From NCBI GenBank assembly GCA_963722665.1, contig CAVRNW010000036.1, positions 1 to 51,666 on the forward strand: a stretch of DNA of 51,666 nt, in the 5' to 3' direction. Source of the DNA: Site-B1 sp963722665 (GTDB taxonomy: Bacteria > Bacteroidota > Bacteroidia > Flavobacteriales > Flavobacteriaceae). Shown here piece by piece: positions 12,940 through 22,601 of this stretch. The translations under genes were made by a program, and so were the position numbers. Positions within the stretch are counted from its first letter, which is position 1; every line of letters starts with the position of its first letter. The notes below the pieces were generated by a model. That model was not told where the DNA came from. It made no database searches and saw only the letters and a list, made by a program, of their open reading frames with translations.

Positions 12940-12963
12940 AATTTATAAATTAATTATTTATTG

Positions 12964-15900
12964 TTAGAAAATGTAACGAACTCCTACTTGTGCCTGCCAT
13001 CTGGAGGCTAAACTTGAATCAAAACCAAAGGTTTTTGTCAAACTAGGATCAAATGTATAAACTGGCTCACTACCTGATGTGTCAACAGAAATTGGAGACA
13101 CATTGTTAGGTTGCTCTACTACTCCCCAATCAGAACTAATCAGGTTGCCGACATTTAAGACATCCACACTAAACTGAATAGTATTGGTTTTATCTTCCGA
13201 TACTTTAAAATTATAATCTTGTAAAAATTTAAGATCCCATCGTCCTCTCCATGGTGCCAAAGCTCCATATCGTTCTGCATAACTTCCTCTGTTTTCATTC
13301 AAATAATCATCTTGTTGGATATAACTCTCAAAAGCCGCTGCCTGACCAGCACCAGAAAACGTCATTTGTTGAACTTCTGAAGATGTTGGTATATATATGA
13401 GATCATTATTTTGGAAAGAACTGTCATTATTAATATTTCCGGCATAAGTATAATTAAAACGACCACCTTGAGCATATTCAAAGAAAGTAGATAAAGTAGA
13501 ACTCCATTTGCCATTTCCATAGATCCATTTTTTACTTGCTACACCAATAAATCTATGAGTATCACCATATTTTGAATATGATAATACATCTTGATTTGCA
13601 TCTCCCGATGTAGGATTAAAATCAAATGCATCACTTGTAATTTCGGCTTCAATTGAGTTAACATCTTTTGCATTCAAATAGCTATACGCTAACATTGTGT
13701 ACAATCCATTATCAAATGTTTTTTGAGCTTTTACAGAAGCATTCCAGATGCGACCTTTATCTGAGTTCGTAAAGACATAAGCACTATTACCTACATCTGC
13801 ACCTAAGTATATCGGTCTGTCATCACCAGGTGCATTCAAATTTCCTGTTGGATTTCGCAATCCCCAGTTTTGCACATGTGCTCCGTTAATATCTTTGGTA
13901 TAAGATACATCTCCAGTCAAGATCAAATCATTTTCAAATTTATAATCCGTCCCTATATTGGTTCGCCACACTTGAGGAAACTTATAATCAGGATCGACGG
14001 CTGTTAAGAAAAAAGAATTTGGATTAGCTATCTGGTTACCTAACCATACAAAAGGAAAACGTCCAGTAAATAATCCTGAGCCACCTCGCAATTGGAACGT
14101 ATCATCCCCTTTTACATCATAATTAAATCCAACTCTTGGAGAGATTAACCAATCGTTGTTTGGCATTTTTGTATTGTCAATAAATACAGTCTCACCTGTA
14201 TTAGGATTAAAATAAGGAATTGAAGGGTCTACACAACAGTTTCTATCGATCAATTCTTGAGCCTTGTCTGCAGAATCAAAGAACAAAGGTTTATCAAATC
14301 GAACTCCATAGGTTAACTTGAACTTTTCATTTATATTCCATTCATCCTGCAAATAAAATGCTAGTTGACCTACATTGGTTTCAGCCAAAGCCCAACCTCC
14401 GGCAACTCCATCTCCTGCCGCTGATAAAGCATTATGAGCCGCAGTGGCATCGTTTAGTGAGGTCTGCAAGGTTCCATCTCCGGCAGCGGCCAAAAAGTCT
14501 GCAACGCTGGCATACTGTGGAAAAAATACTCCTGCTGCACCATAAACACCCAAGTTAAATGAGTTATCAAATTCAAATTTTTCAAAAGAAAAACCAACTG
14601 TATAGGTGTGATCACCTTTAAAGATGTTCATGTTATTAGAAAACTGAAATACTTTTTGATCTAAAGTATTATTAACTGAAAAAGGTTCATGACCTGCTAT
14701 AATATAATTTAATCCGGCTCCGTCCTGAATAATAATTGAAGGTGCTGGCACAGATAATGGATTTCTAAAATCATCAAAATGAGTATAACCTGCTTGTAAC
14801 TTATTTGAAACATTATCTGATAACTTTGAATTTAATTCTAATTGCACGGATTGCAGTTTATTATTGATCTGATATCCTGCATTTTCAAACTGCAAGGTCG
14901 TAAAATTCGGTCCTCTTGGTTGAATAGCAGTTGGGTGTGCCGGCTTTTCTTTGGATGCATCCAGCCAGTTATAAATTACAGCTAATCTGTTATTATCATT
15001 TATATTCCAATCTAATTTAAAAATACCTTTTGTAGATTCTGACGCATAGGTAAATCCTTCATATGCTCCAGGATTGTAATCCAAGTCTAACAATGCATCT
15101 CTAACAGCCATTAGATCACTTTCTAAAACTCTTGATTCGTTAATTGCTCCTGATCCTGTATTAGGAACCCAACCATTAGATCCTAAATCAGTTCTATCAT
15201 CTTTTTCAAAATTGGCAAAAAAGAATAATTTATCTTTAACTATTGGTCCTCCAATACTCACACCATACTGACTTTGTTCTAAGTCAGGTTTTGTGACATC
15301 TTCTCCTTTTATTTTACCTCCTGTAAGGCTTTCATTTCTAAAAAAACCATAAACAGTACCATGAAACTCGTTGGTTCCACTTTTAGTTACTGCATTTACT
15401 GAAGCACCTGTAAAACCAGATTGTGTTACATCATAAGGTGCTGTTGATACAGAAATTTGATCAATGGCATCAAGAGAAATAGGTTGCGCATCTGTTTGCC
15501 CACCAACAGTTGGTGCATCTAATCCAAACGGATTATTAAAAATAGCACCATCCAAACTAAAATTATTGAATTGATCATTTCTTCCACCAAAGGAGTTTCC
15601 ACTTGCAGTCGGTTCCAGTCTGGTAAAATCTGCCGCAGATCTTGAAATAGTTGGTAATCGTGTTAATTCACGTCTTCCCAAACTAGTTTCTGCTCCGGTT
15701 CTATCATTGTTAAATGTTCCAGTAGCACTTACAGTAGTAATAACAACAGTTTCTAATTGCTGGCTGGCTTCAACCAATACAACATCTATATTTTTTGTAA
15801 CACCAAGACTTAAATAAACATCATTAAATATCTGTTCTTTATAACCAACAAAACTAATCTTAATTGTATAAGGTCCTCCAACTCGCAAGTTTAATATGTT

Positions 15901-16092
15901 AAAACGACCATCAATATTTGATGATGCACCACTCACGGTTCCTGTAGGAGTGTGGGTTGCCACAATATTGGCTCCAGGCAAAGTCTCGTTAGTTTCGTCC
16001 AATACTAGACCTTTAATATTTGATGTTGTTACTTGTGAAAAGGCGAAAACACCAAAAAACAAAAATGCAAAAGAAATAATTAGTCTTCTCAT
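12964..16092 (-). CDS. TonB-dependent outer-membrane receptor, Oar-like
   Basis: 1042 residues with a signal peptide (MRRLIISFAFLFFGVFAFSQ). Residues about 25-110 form a carboxypeptidase-regulatory-like domain (IKGLVLDETNETLPGANIV), then a plug domain (about 120-240, including GGRNDQFNNFSLDGA) and a long beta-barrel ending VGVRYIF with the terminal Phe used for BAM recognition. The architecture is that of Oar-type receptors, not a SusC with a SusD partner: no susD follows. Such receptors import a substrate or act in surface signalling with TonB energy; the substrate cannot be read. It is a single-gene unit with its own promoter and terminator. Confidence 0.93.
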   Translation of the reverse strand: MRRLIISFAFLFFGVFAFSQVTTSNIKGLVLDETNETLPGANIVATHTPTGTVSGASSNIDGRFNILNLRVGGPYTIKISFVGYKEQIFNDVYLSLGVTKNIDVVLVEASQQLETVVITTVSATGTFNNDRTGAETSLGRRELTRLPTISRSAADFTRLEPTASGNSFGGRNDQFNNFSLDGAIFNNPFGLDAPTVGGQTDAQPISLDAIDQISVSTAPYDVTQSGFTGASVNAVTKSGTNEFHGTVYGFFRNESLTGGKIKGEDVTKPDLEQSQYGVSIGGPIVKDKLFFFANFEKDDRTDLGSNGWVPNTGSGAINESRVLESDLMAVRDALLDLDYNPGAYEGFTYASESTKGIFKLDWNINDNNRLAVIYNWLDASKEKPAHPTAIQPRGPNFTTLQFENAGYQINNKLQSVQLELNSKLSDNVSNKLQAGYTHFDDFRNPLSVPAPSIIIQDGAGLNYIIAGHEPFSVNNTLDQKVFQFSNNMNIFKGDHTYTVGFSFEKFEFDNSFNLGVYGAAGVFFPQYASVADFLAAAGDGTLQTSLNDATAAHNALSAAGDGVAGGWALAETNVGQLAFYLQDEWNINEKFKLTYGVRFDKPLFFDSADKAQELIDRNCCVDPSIPYFNPNTGETVFIDNTKMPNNDWLISPRVGFNYDVKGDDTFQLRGGSGLFTGRFPFVWLGNQIANPNSFFLTAVDPDYKFPQVWRTNIGTDYKFENDLILTGDVSYTKDINGAHVQNWGLRNPTGNLNAPGDDRPIYLGADVGNSAYVFTNSDKGRIWNASVKAQKTFDNGLYTMLAYSYLNAKDVNSIEAEITSDAFDFNPTSGDANQDVLSYSKYGDTHRFIGVASKKWIYGNGKWSSTLSTFFEYAQGGRFNYTYAGNINNDSSFQNNDLIYIPTSSEVQQMTFSGAGQAAAFESYIQQDDYLNENRGSYAERYGALAPWRGRWDLKFLQDYNFKVSEDKTNTIQFSVDVLNVGNLISSDWGVVEQPNNVSPISVDTSGSEPVYTFDPSLTKTFGFDSSLASRWQAQVGVRYIF

Positions 16093-16127
16093 TATTTAAG
16101 GATTAATTAGTTAATAAAAATTAGTTA

Positions 16128-16135
16128 CAAATGTA
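16128..16135 (-). promoter_or_regulatory. Probable Bacteroidota -7 box for the Oar-like receptor
   Basis: The minus strand reads TACATTTG, an exact match to the TAnnTTTG -7 consensus, giving a leader of about 30 bases before the ATG at 16092. Confidence 0.6.
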
Positions 16136-16139
16136 GAAT

Positions 16140-16165
16140 AAAAAAAGCCACACTTTCGTGCGGCT
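16140..16165 (-). terminator. Terminator of the rpsF-rpsR-rplI operon
   Basis: On the minus strand the stem AGCCGCAC / GTGTGGCT (one G-T pair) with a GAAA tetraloop is followed by a T run. It sits 40 bases after the rplI stop codon. Confidence 0.88.
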
Positions 16166-16205
16166 TCTATTGTTTTATTAACCAATCGTTAAATATTGTT
16201 AATAA

Positions 16206-16658
16206 TTATTTTGCTTCAGCTACTACATCAAATGTAAATGATTTGACTACTTCTCTGTGGAAGCGCAAAGTAGCCTCATATTGACCGGTTCTTTTAATTA
16301 ATCCACCGGCAATAGTAATGTATTTTTTATCAATTGATACACCTTCTTTTTCCAATACATCAGCAAGATCTGCATTGTTAACAGAACCAAAAAGCTTATC
16401 ACCTTCTCCTGTTTTTGCAGCTATTTTTATTTCCAAATTATTAAGTCCTTCTGCAATCTTTTCAGCCTCACTAACAACTTTCGTTTCTTTAAATGCTCGT
16501 TGCTTTAAAGTTTCAGCCAACACCTTTTTTGCTGAAATTGTTGCCAATACGGCTTGTCCATGCGGAATTAAAAAATTTCTACCATAACCGTTCTTAACTG
16601 TTACAATGTCGTCTTTAAATCCTAAATTCTCAACGTCTTGTTTTAATATAAGTTCCAT
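16206..16658 (-). CDS. rplI: 50S ribosomal protein L9
   Basis: 150 residues, the full length for L9. The N-terminal rRNA-binding domain has the signature VTVKNGYGRNFLIPHGQA, followed by the long connecting helix (about 40-75) and the C-terminal domain (KTGEGDKLFGSVNNADLA). It is the last gene of the S6-S18-L9 operon, 12 bases after rpsR. Confidence 0.98.
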   Translation of the reverse strand: MELILKQDVENLGFKDDIVTVKNGYGRNFLIPHGQAVLATISAKKVLAETLKQRAFKETKVVSEAEKIAEGLNNLEIKIAAKTGEGDKLFGSVNNADLADVLEKEGVSIDKKYITIAGGLIKRTGQYEATLRFHREVVKSFTFDVVAEAK

Positions 16659-16670
16659 AATTATGATAAT

Positions 16671-16970
16671 TTATTTTAATAAATCAGCTACATAAGGCAT
16701 TAAAGCTAAGTGACGTGCTCTTTTTACAGCTACAGCAACTTTTCTTTGATACTTTAATGATGTTCCTGTCAAACGTCTTGGTAAAATTTTACCTTGCTCA
16801 TTTATAAATCGCATTAAAAAATCCGGATCTTTGTAATCAACATACTTGATTCCAGACTTTTGAAACATACAATATTTCTTTTTCTTATTCGTCTCTATGT
16901 TTAATGGAGTTAGATATCTAATTTCTCCTCCGTCTTTCTTATCTTTCGATTGTTGTTCTAAAGTTGCCAT
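16671..16970 (-). CDS. rpsR: 30S ribosomal protein S18
   Basis: 99 residues from the ATG at 16970 (MATLEQQSKDKKDGGEIRYL). An in-frame ATG at 17015 exists but lies inside rpsF, so I rejected it. The S18 core is clear: YVDYKDPDFLMRFINEQGKI and RRLTGTSLKYQRKVAVAVKR. S18 binds 16S rRNA as a partner of S6. The ATG follows the rpsF stop by 2 bases, which suggests translational coupling of these two partners. Confidence 0.97.
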   Translation of the reverse strand: MATLEQQSKDKKDGGEIRYLTPLNIETNKKKKYCMFQKSGIKYVDYKDPDFLMRFINEQGKILPRRLTGTSLKYQRKVAVAVKRARHLALMPYVADLLK

Positions 16971-16972
16971 AA

Positions 16973-17311
16973 TTACGCTTTTTGTTGATCTCTTTTTCTT
17001 CTTCTTTCGGCCCAAGAAACTGCATGCTTGTCCAAACTAACGGTTAGGTAACGCATAAAACGTTCATCACGTCTAAATTCCAGTTCCAGAGTGTTAATTA
17101 CTTCTCCTGGTACAGTATACTCAAATAAGTGGTAAAAGCCACTTTTCTTATTTTGGATCGGGTAAGCCAACTTTTTTAGCCCCCAATCTTCCTTAGCTAT
17201 CATCTTTGCACCTTTAGAAACGAGTAAATCTTCGTATTTCTTTACTGTTTCCTTTATCTGAGGTTCAGATAAAACGGGATTTAAGATGAAAACAGTTTCA
17301 TAATGATTCAT
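16973..17311 (-). CDS. rpsF: 30S ribosomal protein S6
   Basis: 112 residues from the ATG at 17311 (MNHYETVFILNPVLSE); the longer frame from 17344 would begin inside the -7 promoter box. The S6 ferredoxin-like fold signatures YETVFILNP, EDWGLKKLAYPIQ and GFYHLFEY are present. It is the first gene of the operon. Confidence 0.97.
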   Translation of the reverse strand: MNHYETVFILNPVLSEPQIKETVKKYEDLLVSKGAKMIAKEDWGLKKLAYPIQNKKSGFYHLFEYTVPGEVINTLELEFRRDERFMRYLTVSLDKHAVSWAERRRKRDQQKA

Positions 17312-17341
17312 AAAAATTTTGTTTATTGTTAAAAATGAGTG

Positions 17342-17349
17342 CAAAAATA
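17342..17349 (-). promoter_or_regulatory. Probable -7 box of the rpsF-rpsR-rplI operon
   Basis: The minus strand reads TATTTTTG, an exact TAnnTTTG match, 30 bases before the rpsF ATG; a TTG-containing -33 region lies about 20 bases further upstream. Confidence 0.6.
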
Positions 17350-17457
17350 ACTAATTATTTAGGACTATACAATTTAATGTTTAACATTTTAATTTTTTCC
17401 CCATTTGTAAGGAATAAACCTGCGTTTTAAAATAAATAAAACACTTTATCGGAGTTT

Positions 17458-17489
17458 TTTGCATTTTAAAGATTTTTTATGTATGTTTG
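17458..17489 (+). promoter_or_regulatory. Probable promoter of the LytTR response regulator
   Basis: A TTTG (17458-17461) and TATGTTTG (17482-17489) are separated by 20 bases and match the Bacteroidota -33/-7 consensus. The leader to the ATG at 17521 is about 25 bases. Confidence 0.6.
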
Positions 17490-17520
17490 TCGAAATCTTA
17501 ACCTAATAAAGTAAAATGTT

Positions 17521-18216
17521 ATGACTTTAAATTGTGTTGTTGTTGATGATTCTGCAATCCAACGTCTATCTATTGTTAAATTAATTGAGAATCATTCCTC
17601 TCTTAACTTAATAGCAGAGTACAATAGTGCGCTAGAAACCAAAAATGGTTTGAATACGCACAAGGTAGACCTTATCTTTCTTGACATCGAAATGCCTGTT
17701 TTAAACGGATTCGAGTTACTTGATGTATTAAATAATAAGCCTCAAATTATTTTTGTCACAGGTAAAACCGAATATGCGTTTAAAGCTTTTAATTACGATG
17801 CTACTGATTATTTACAAAAACCTCTCACCAAAGAACGTTTTAATGTTGCTGTTGAAAAAGCCCTTGAGCAACATAAATTAAAGCTAGACTTTAATGAAAC
17901 TGATGGTGAACACATTTTTGTAAAAAGTAATCTTAAGAAACGAAAGGTTTATATCAAAGACATTAAATGGATTGAAGCTCTCGGAGACTACGTTAAACTA
18001 GTGACTGAAGAAAACAGCTTGGTAGTACTTTCTACTATGAAAGCGTTTGAAAAAGAACTGCCTGAAGGCAAATTTTTAAGAATCCACAAATCTTATATTG
18101 TTAATCTTGATAAAGTAGATAGATTTAACAGTAAAAATGTTGAAGTGGGTGCTTATGAAATACCTTTAAGCAGAAACAAAAAGACCTTATTGGTAGACGC
18201 TTTAAATAATATTTAA
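17521..18216 (+). CDS. LytTR-family DNA-binding response regulator
   Basis: 231 residues. The receiver domain (about 3-120) has the acidic pair DD9-10, the phospho-acceptor Asp55 in LIFLDIEMP, Thr80 and Lys100 in LQKPL. The C-terminal LytTR DNA-binding domain (about 135-231) contains KWIEALGDYVKLV and FLRIHKSYIVNLDKV. It is a transcription regulator activated by phosphorylation, normally by a LytS/YehU-type histidine kinase, but no kinase gene lies next to it. It converges on priA with a 1-base gap. Confidence 0.95.
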   Translation: MTLNCVVVDDSAIQRLSIVKLIENHSSLNLIAEYNSALETKNGLNTHKVDLIFLDIEMPVLNGFELLDVLNNKPQIIFVTGKTEYAFKAFNYDATDYLQKPLTKERFNVAVEKALEQHKLKLDFNETDGEHIFVKSNLKKRKVYIKDIKWIEALGDYVKLVTEENSLVVLSTMKAFEKELPEGKFLRIHKSYIVNLDKVDRFNSKNVEVGAYEIPLSRNKKTLLVDALNNI

Positions 18217-18217
18217 T

Positions 18218-20671
18218 TTAATAGCTATCGACGTTTAAAATTACTTTTACCGAACGGAAATCTTTTACGTTTAGGAAGCTATTCTTTATCTTAAGAATAG
18301 CTTCTTTTGTTTTAATTAAGGACTGCTTGGGAGGTATCTTTATTAGAATATTCTTTTGGTATTGATTTCGTATTCTTGCAATCGGTGGAAATTCGGGACC
18401 AAGCACATATTCAGGAAAAACTTGCCTTAATGAACGCCCCAACCAATCACTGGACTCATTCACTCTATTGAATTCCTTATGTTTTAATGTAATCTTTATT
18501 AACCTGTAAACAGGAGGATATTTATAGTTGTGGCGATCATTCATTTGCTCTTTATACATTCCACTATAATCGTTGGTAGTGACCTGTTGTAATATTTTAT
18601 GATACGGATTGTATGTTTGTATTAAAACTTTACCTCGTTCATCAGTCCTTCCTGCTCGTCCCGCAACCTGGAGCATCATTTGAAAACTCCGTTCATGAGC
18701 TCTGAAGTCGGGATAATTAAGCATAGTATCAGCATTCATGATTCCTACAAGTTTCACATTTCTGAAATCCAATCCTTTAGTGACCATTTGCGTGCCTACT
18801 AAAACATCGATCTCATGTTGTTCAAAAGAAGAAATAATTTTTTGATAACCAAATTTGCCTCTTGTTGTGTCCAGATCCATCCTGGCAGCTTTTACTTTTG
18901 GAAATAGTTGTTTTACCTCCTGCTCTATTTGTTCGGTTCCAAAACCCTTGCTATCTAAAGACGGACTGCCACAAGCTAAACAATTTAATAACATCGCCAT
19001 ATGATATCCACAATAATGACATCTTAGTTGATTGATCTTTTGATGGAAGGTTAAACTAACATCACAATTGGGGCACTGAGGTGAATGACCACAAGTATTG
19101 CATTCAACAATTGGAGAGAAACCTCTTCTGTTTTGAAACAAAATTATTTGCTGTTCATGCTGCAACGCCTCGGTCATTTCTTCGATCATTCGGTCACTAA
19201 AGTGGCCTTTCATTTGTTTCTTTCGTTGTTTTTCCTTGATATCCACAAGTTCTATCTGTGGCATTAACACATCATTATATCGTCTTTCGATCTCCACCAA
19301 TCCATATTTATTCTGTTCGGCATTAAAGTAGGATTCCAAACTTGGTGTAGCAGAACCCAGCAAGGTTTTTGCTTGAAATAGTGAAGCCAAGACAATTGCC
19401 GTGTCCCGAGCATGATAACGCGGGGCAGGATCAAATTGTTTATAGGATAACTCGTGCTCCTCATCAACAATTATCAGTCCCAAATTATTAAAAGGTAAAA
19501 AAACAGATGACCTCGCACCTAATATTATTTGTGATCTATTTGAATTATTCAATACATGATTCCAAACTTCAACACGTTCATTCAATGAATATTTTGAATG
19601 ATAAACAGAGACCTTTTTTCCAAAATAAGTTTGCATTCTTTCAACTAATTGAGTTGTTAAAGCAATTTCAGGAAGCAGATACAGGATTTGTTTGCCTTCT
19701 TTCAATACATCTTCAATTAATTTGGAATACACTTCAGTTTTTCCTGAAGATGTTACACCATGAAGTAGTGTGACATTCTGTTTTTTAAATAATTCTGATA
19801 TTTTTTCTAAGGCTTCAGATTGATATGAATTCAAGATCTTTGTTGCTTCATTATCTTCATCAGAATACGTTACTCGATCTGTCTTGACCTCATAATCTTC
19901 TAATATATTTTTATCGATCAATGTCTTAATCGTCGCCGATGAAGCTCCGCTCTTTTCTATGAGTTGTTTAACTTTTATCGGTTTTTTTGTTTGAGCAGAT
20001 AACGAAAACAGGGTCATTATAACATCTCGCTGTTTAGGTGCTCTTTTAAGATCGTCCAATAAGAATTGAAGTGACTTTTCTGTAGCATATTGAGTATGCA
20101 ATCTAATGTGCCTGACCAGTTTTGGTTTGTACTTTTCAAAAACTTCTTCCTGCAGATCAATAGCCTCCTTATCCAAAAGTCTTTTAATAACCGGGAGCGC
20201 ATTTTTTTTATCTATTATAGATGTAATCTCATGAATTTTTAATGAAGACTGATGATGCAAGGCTTCAACCACTAGAAATTCATCATCTTTAAGTTCTTCA
20301 TCATTTAATTTTATTTTCTTATTGAGTCTTACAATAGTCTCACTTTCGAGCAGGAAAGCACTTGGTAAAGCAGCTCGCAGAACTTCACCCATGGTGCATA
20401 GGTAATAGTCTGCTATCCACTTCCATAATTTTAGCTGATAGGAGTTGACAATGGGAACTTCATCCAATATCTGGTCAATCTCTTTAGCTTCATAAATTAT
20501 TGGGGCTTCATTATGAATTTTATAGACTAGTCCTGTATATATCTTAGATTTTCCAAACGGAACTGCAACTCTAATTCCCGGTTTTAAAAAACCAGCTTCT
20601 GCCTTAGTAATGCTATAGGTAAATAGCTTTTCTAAAGGAATAGGAAGAATAATATCTATAAAATATTGCAT
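18218..20671 (-). CDS. priA: Primosomal protein N' (replication restart helicase)
   Basis: 817 residues. The N-terminal 3'-end-binding domain is followed by a superfamily 2 helicase core with Walker A GVTSSGKT (305-312) and Walker B DEEH (403-406). A zinc-binding insert carries eight Cys in the pairs CNTC, CPNC, CHYC and CLAC. PriA recognises stalled forks and reloads the replicative helicase. It is the distal gene of the apparent nadC-yihY-priA unit, 18 bases after yihY. No frame damage is seen across 2.4 kb, in contrast to hisS. Confidence 0.97.
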   Translation of the reverse strand: MQYFIDIILPIPLEKLFTYSITKAEAGFLKPGIRVAVPFGKSKIYTGLVYKIHNEAPIIYEAKEIDQILDEVPIVNSYQLKLWKWIADYYLCTMGEVLRAALPSAFLLESETIVRLNKKIKLNDEELKDDEFLVVEALHHQSSLKIHEITSIIDKKNALPVIKRLLDKEAIDLQEEVFEKYKPKLVRHIRLHTQYATEKSLQFLLDDLKRAPKQRDVIMTLFSLSAQTKKPIKVKQLIEKSGASSATIKTLIDKNILEDYEVKTDRVTYSDEDNEATKILNSYQSEALEKISELFKKQNVTLLHGVTSSGKTEVYSKLIEDVLKEGKQILYLLPEIALTTQLVERMQTYFGKKVSVYHSKYSLNERVEVWNHVLNNSNRSQIILGARSSVFLPFNNLGLIIVDEEHELSYKQFDPAPRYHARDTAIVLASLFQAKTLLGSATPSLESYFNAEQNKYGLVEIERRYNDVLMPQIELVDIKEKQRKKQMKGHFSDRMIEEMTEALQHEQQIILFQNRRGFSPIVECNTCGHSPQCPNCDVSLTFHQKINQLRCHYCGYHMAMLLNCLACGSPSLDSKGFGTEQIEQEVKQLFPKVKAARMDLDTTRGKFGYQKIISSFEQHEIDVLVGTQMVTKGLDFRNVKLVGIMNADTMLNYPDFRAHERSFQMMLQVAGRAGRTDERGKVLIQTYNPYHKILQQVTTNDYSGMYKEQMNDRHNYKYPPVYRLIKITLKHKEFNRVNESSDWLGRSLRQVFPEYVLGPEFPPIARIRNQYQKNILIKIPPKQSLIKTKEAILKIKNSFLNVKDFRSVKVILNVDSY

Positions 20672-20689
20672 GTTTAAAATGAGATATGC

Positions 20690-21619
20690 TTAAATCTTCT
20701 TTTTTAATTGGTTTATTGAAGCGTTCAACTCATAACCTAATAATAGAATATTAGAGTTAAGCCAGATATAAAGCAATAATATTAAAAGTGCACCTATTGA
20801 TCCGTACAACTCGTTATACTGTGAAAAGTTTTCAATATAAATACCAAAAAGGTAAGATGTTAGCATAATTAGTAATGTCGTGAAAATAGCCCCCACTGAA
20901 AAGAAATTAGTATGCCGTCCTTCTTTTGTTCCGAAATAATATAGGATAGAGGTTGCTAAATAGACCATAACCACAAAAAACAGATATTTAGCTAATTGAA
21001 CTCCAAATTTACCCTGTTGTTTTTCTATATATCCAAAATCTTCCAAATTCTGTATCACATAGATCTCAAAATATCCTAGTACAACAACGGTAATAATTAA
21101 AAGTAAGGCTAAAATGATGGCTACACCTAAGGCATAAAAATATTGATACACAATGTTTCTCGTCAATTGTGAATGATATGAGTTTTCAAATCCGGAGAAT
21201 ACTGCACTTACTCCATTGGCCATTAATATTATAGACAGTAAAAAAACCGTGGACAACAATCCTCCTCTATTTGTATTCTCAATATCTTCAAAAATATTCT
21301 TAAAGAAAAAATCTGACGTGCTTGGAGGCAGGAACGATTCCAAAAATATCATGAATTCGCTTCTAAAATCTTCAACCGGGATGTACGGTATTAATATCAA
21401 AATAAAGATCAAAAATGGGAAGATAGCTGTAAAGAAATTAAAGGCAATGGCACTTCCTCTGGTCGTAATAGCTCCCCTAACAATACCTACCAAATACATT
21501 TCGATCAAATGAAACAAAGACATACCCTCTAATCCGGGAAGTTTAATCTTTTGAAGTAATTTTACAATCAAATTAACGATCGGAATTTTACTAAGTCTTT
21601 CTTCAGAGGTTTTGGTCAT
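20690..21619 (-). CDS. YihY/BrkB-family inner-membrane protein
   Basis: 309 residues with about six transmembrane helices and the family pattern RGSAIAFNFFTAIFPFLIF near residues 58-76, then GALLILLLYIWLNSNILLLGYELNA at the C-terminal end (quoted in parts: LLYIWLNSNILLLGYE). The family was once called ribonuclease BN in error; its biochemical function is not settled. The ATG starts one base after the nadC stop, so the two are translationally linked. Confidence 0.92.
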   Translation of the reverse strand: MTKTSEERLSKIPIVNLIVKLLQKIKLPGLEGMSLFHLIEMYLVGIVRGAITTRGSAIAFNFFTAIFPFLIFILILIPYIPVEDFRSEFMIFLESFLPPSTSDFFFKNIFEDIENTNRGGLLSTVFLLSIILMANGVSAVFSGFENSYHSQLTRNIVYQYFYALGVAIILALLLIITVVVLGYFEIYVIQNLEDFGYIEKQQGKFGVQLAKYLFFVVMVYLATSILYYFGTKEGRHTNFFSVGAIFTTLLIMLTSYLFGIYIENFSQYNELYGSIGALLILLLYIWLNSNILLLGYELNASINQLKKKI

Positions 21620-21620
21620 T

Positions 21621-22478
21621 TTATACCGCTTTCAAACTTAAGTCCAAATTATGAACAGAATGTGTCAAGGCACCACTTGAAATATAATCCACACCACACA
21701 AAGCATAATCCCGAATGGTCTTTTCATTGATCCCCCCTGAGCTTTCTGTTAAACATTTACCATTGATCAACTGTACCGCTTTTTTTGTGTCTTCAAAATT
21801 AAAATTATCAATCAGGATCCTGTAGATACCGTCGGTTTTTAAAATTTCTTTTATTTCATCCAGATTTCTAGCTTCCACAACAATTTGTAAGTCCCTTTTG
21901 GTCTCTGTCAAATAGCGTTTTGTTTTTTCGATAGCTTTTGTAATGCCTCCTGCAAAATCAATATGGTTATCCTTAAGCATGATCATATCATACAATCCGA
22001 ACCTGTGATTTTCACCTCCACCAATTCTTACAGCCCATTTTTCAAGAGCGCGAATTCCCGGAGTGGTTTTTCTGGTGTCAATAATTTTAGTTTTTGTTCC
22101 GGCAATTAAATCGGCAAATAATTTGGTCTTAGTCGCAATTGCGCTCATCCGTTGCATTGCATTTAACACCAAACGCTCTGATTTTAAAATTGATTGGGCC
22201 GATCCCTCTACAAAAAAAACAATGTCTCCATATTTTACTTTTTCGCCATCATTAATAATGACCTCAACTTTCAAATTCCTGTCAACAAACTTGAATACTT
22301 TTTTTGCGAAATCAACTCCTGCAATAATACCTTCATCTTTAACCAAAAGTTTTGCTTTACCTTGAGCTGTAAATGGAATACAAGCCAAGGAGCTATGATC
22401 ACCATCACCAACATCTTCACGTATTCCATTTGCAATTATTTGGTCTATTTCGTGTTTAAATTTGGTTTTACTGATCAT
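21621..22478 (-). CDS. nadC: Nicotinate-nucleotide pyrophosphorylase (carboxylating)
   Basis: 285 residues. It converts quinolinate and PRPP to nicotinate mononucleotide and CO2 in de novo NAD synthesis. Quinolinate/PRPP-binding signatures are intact: RKTTPGIRALEKWAVRIGGG and MIMLKDNHI, followed by VVEARNLDEI and the C-terminal SSGGINEKTIRDYA and DYISSGALTHS. It is the first gene of the nadC-yihY-priA unit and divergent from rlmH. Confidence 0.97.
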   Translation of the reverse strand: MISKTKFKHEIDQIIANGIREDVGDGDHSSLACIPFTAQGKAKLLVKDEGIIAGVDFAKKVFKFVDRNLKVEVIINDGEKVKYGDIVFFVEGSAQSILKSERLVLNAMQRMSAIATKTKLFADLIAGTKTKIIDTRKTTPGIRALEKWAVRIGGGENHRFGLYDMIMLKDNHIDFAGGITKAIEKTKRYLTETKRDLQIVVEARNLDEIKEILKTDGIYRILIDNFNFEDTKKAVQLINGKCLTESSGGINEKTIRDYALCGVDYISSGALTHSVHNLDLSLKAV

Positions 22479-22517
22479 GGATTATTTGTTTACTGCTAAA
22501 ATAAGAATTGATTTTTG

Positions 22518-22597
22518 AATTACGATATTCGATTCACGATATTAGAATATTTATTCACAAAAAAATCGTATTTCATAATTCATAAATCGTAATTTTG
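22518..22597 (+). promoter_or_regulatory. AT-rich inverted repeat and -7 box before rlmH
   Basis: AATTACGAT (22518-22526) is repeated inverted as ATCGTAATT (22586-22594), with further ATTCG/CGAAT-like words between. The right arm overlaps TAATTTTG (22590-22597), an exact TAnnTTTG match ending only 4 bases before the rlmH ATG. The transcript would be leaderless or nearly so. Confidence 0.45.
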
Positions 22598-22601
22598 TTT
22601 T

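Noticed and set aside
12938..12945. TAAATTTG box (minus strand) as the GDPD promoter
   Set aside because: It overlaps the stem of the receptor's terminator, so it is probably coincidence; I could not tell whether GDPD has its own promoter.
16968..17015. Longer start for rpsR at 17015
   Set aside because: It would lie inside rpsF and add a Lys-rich leader not found in S18; MATLEQQSK starts just after the rpsF stop.
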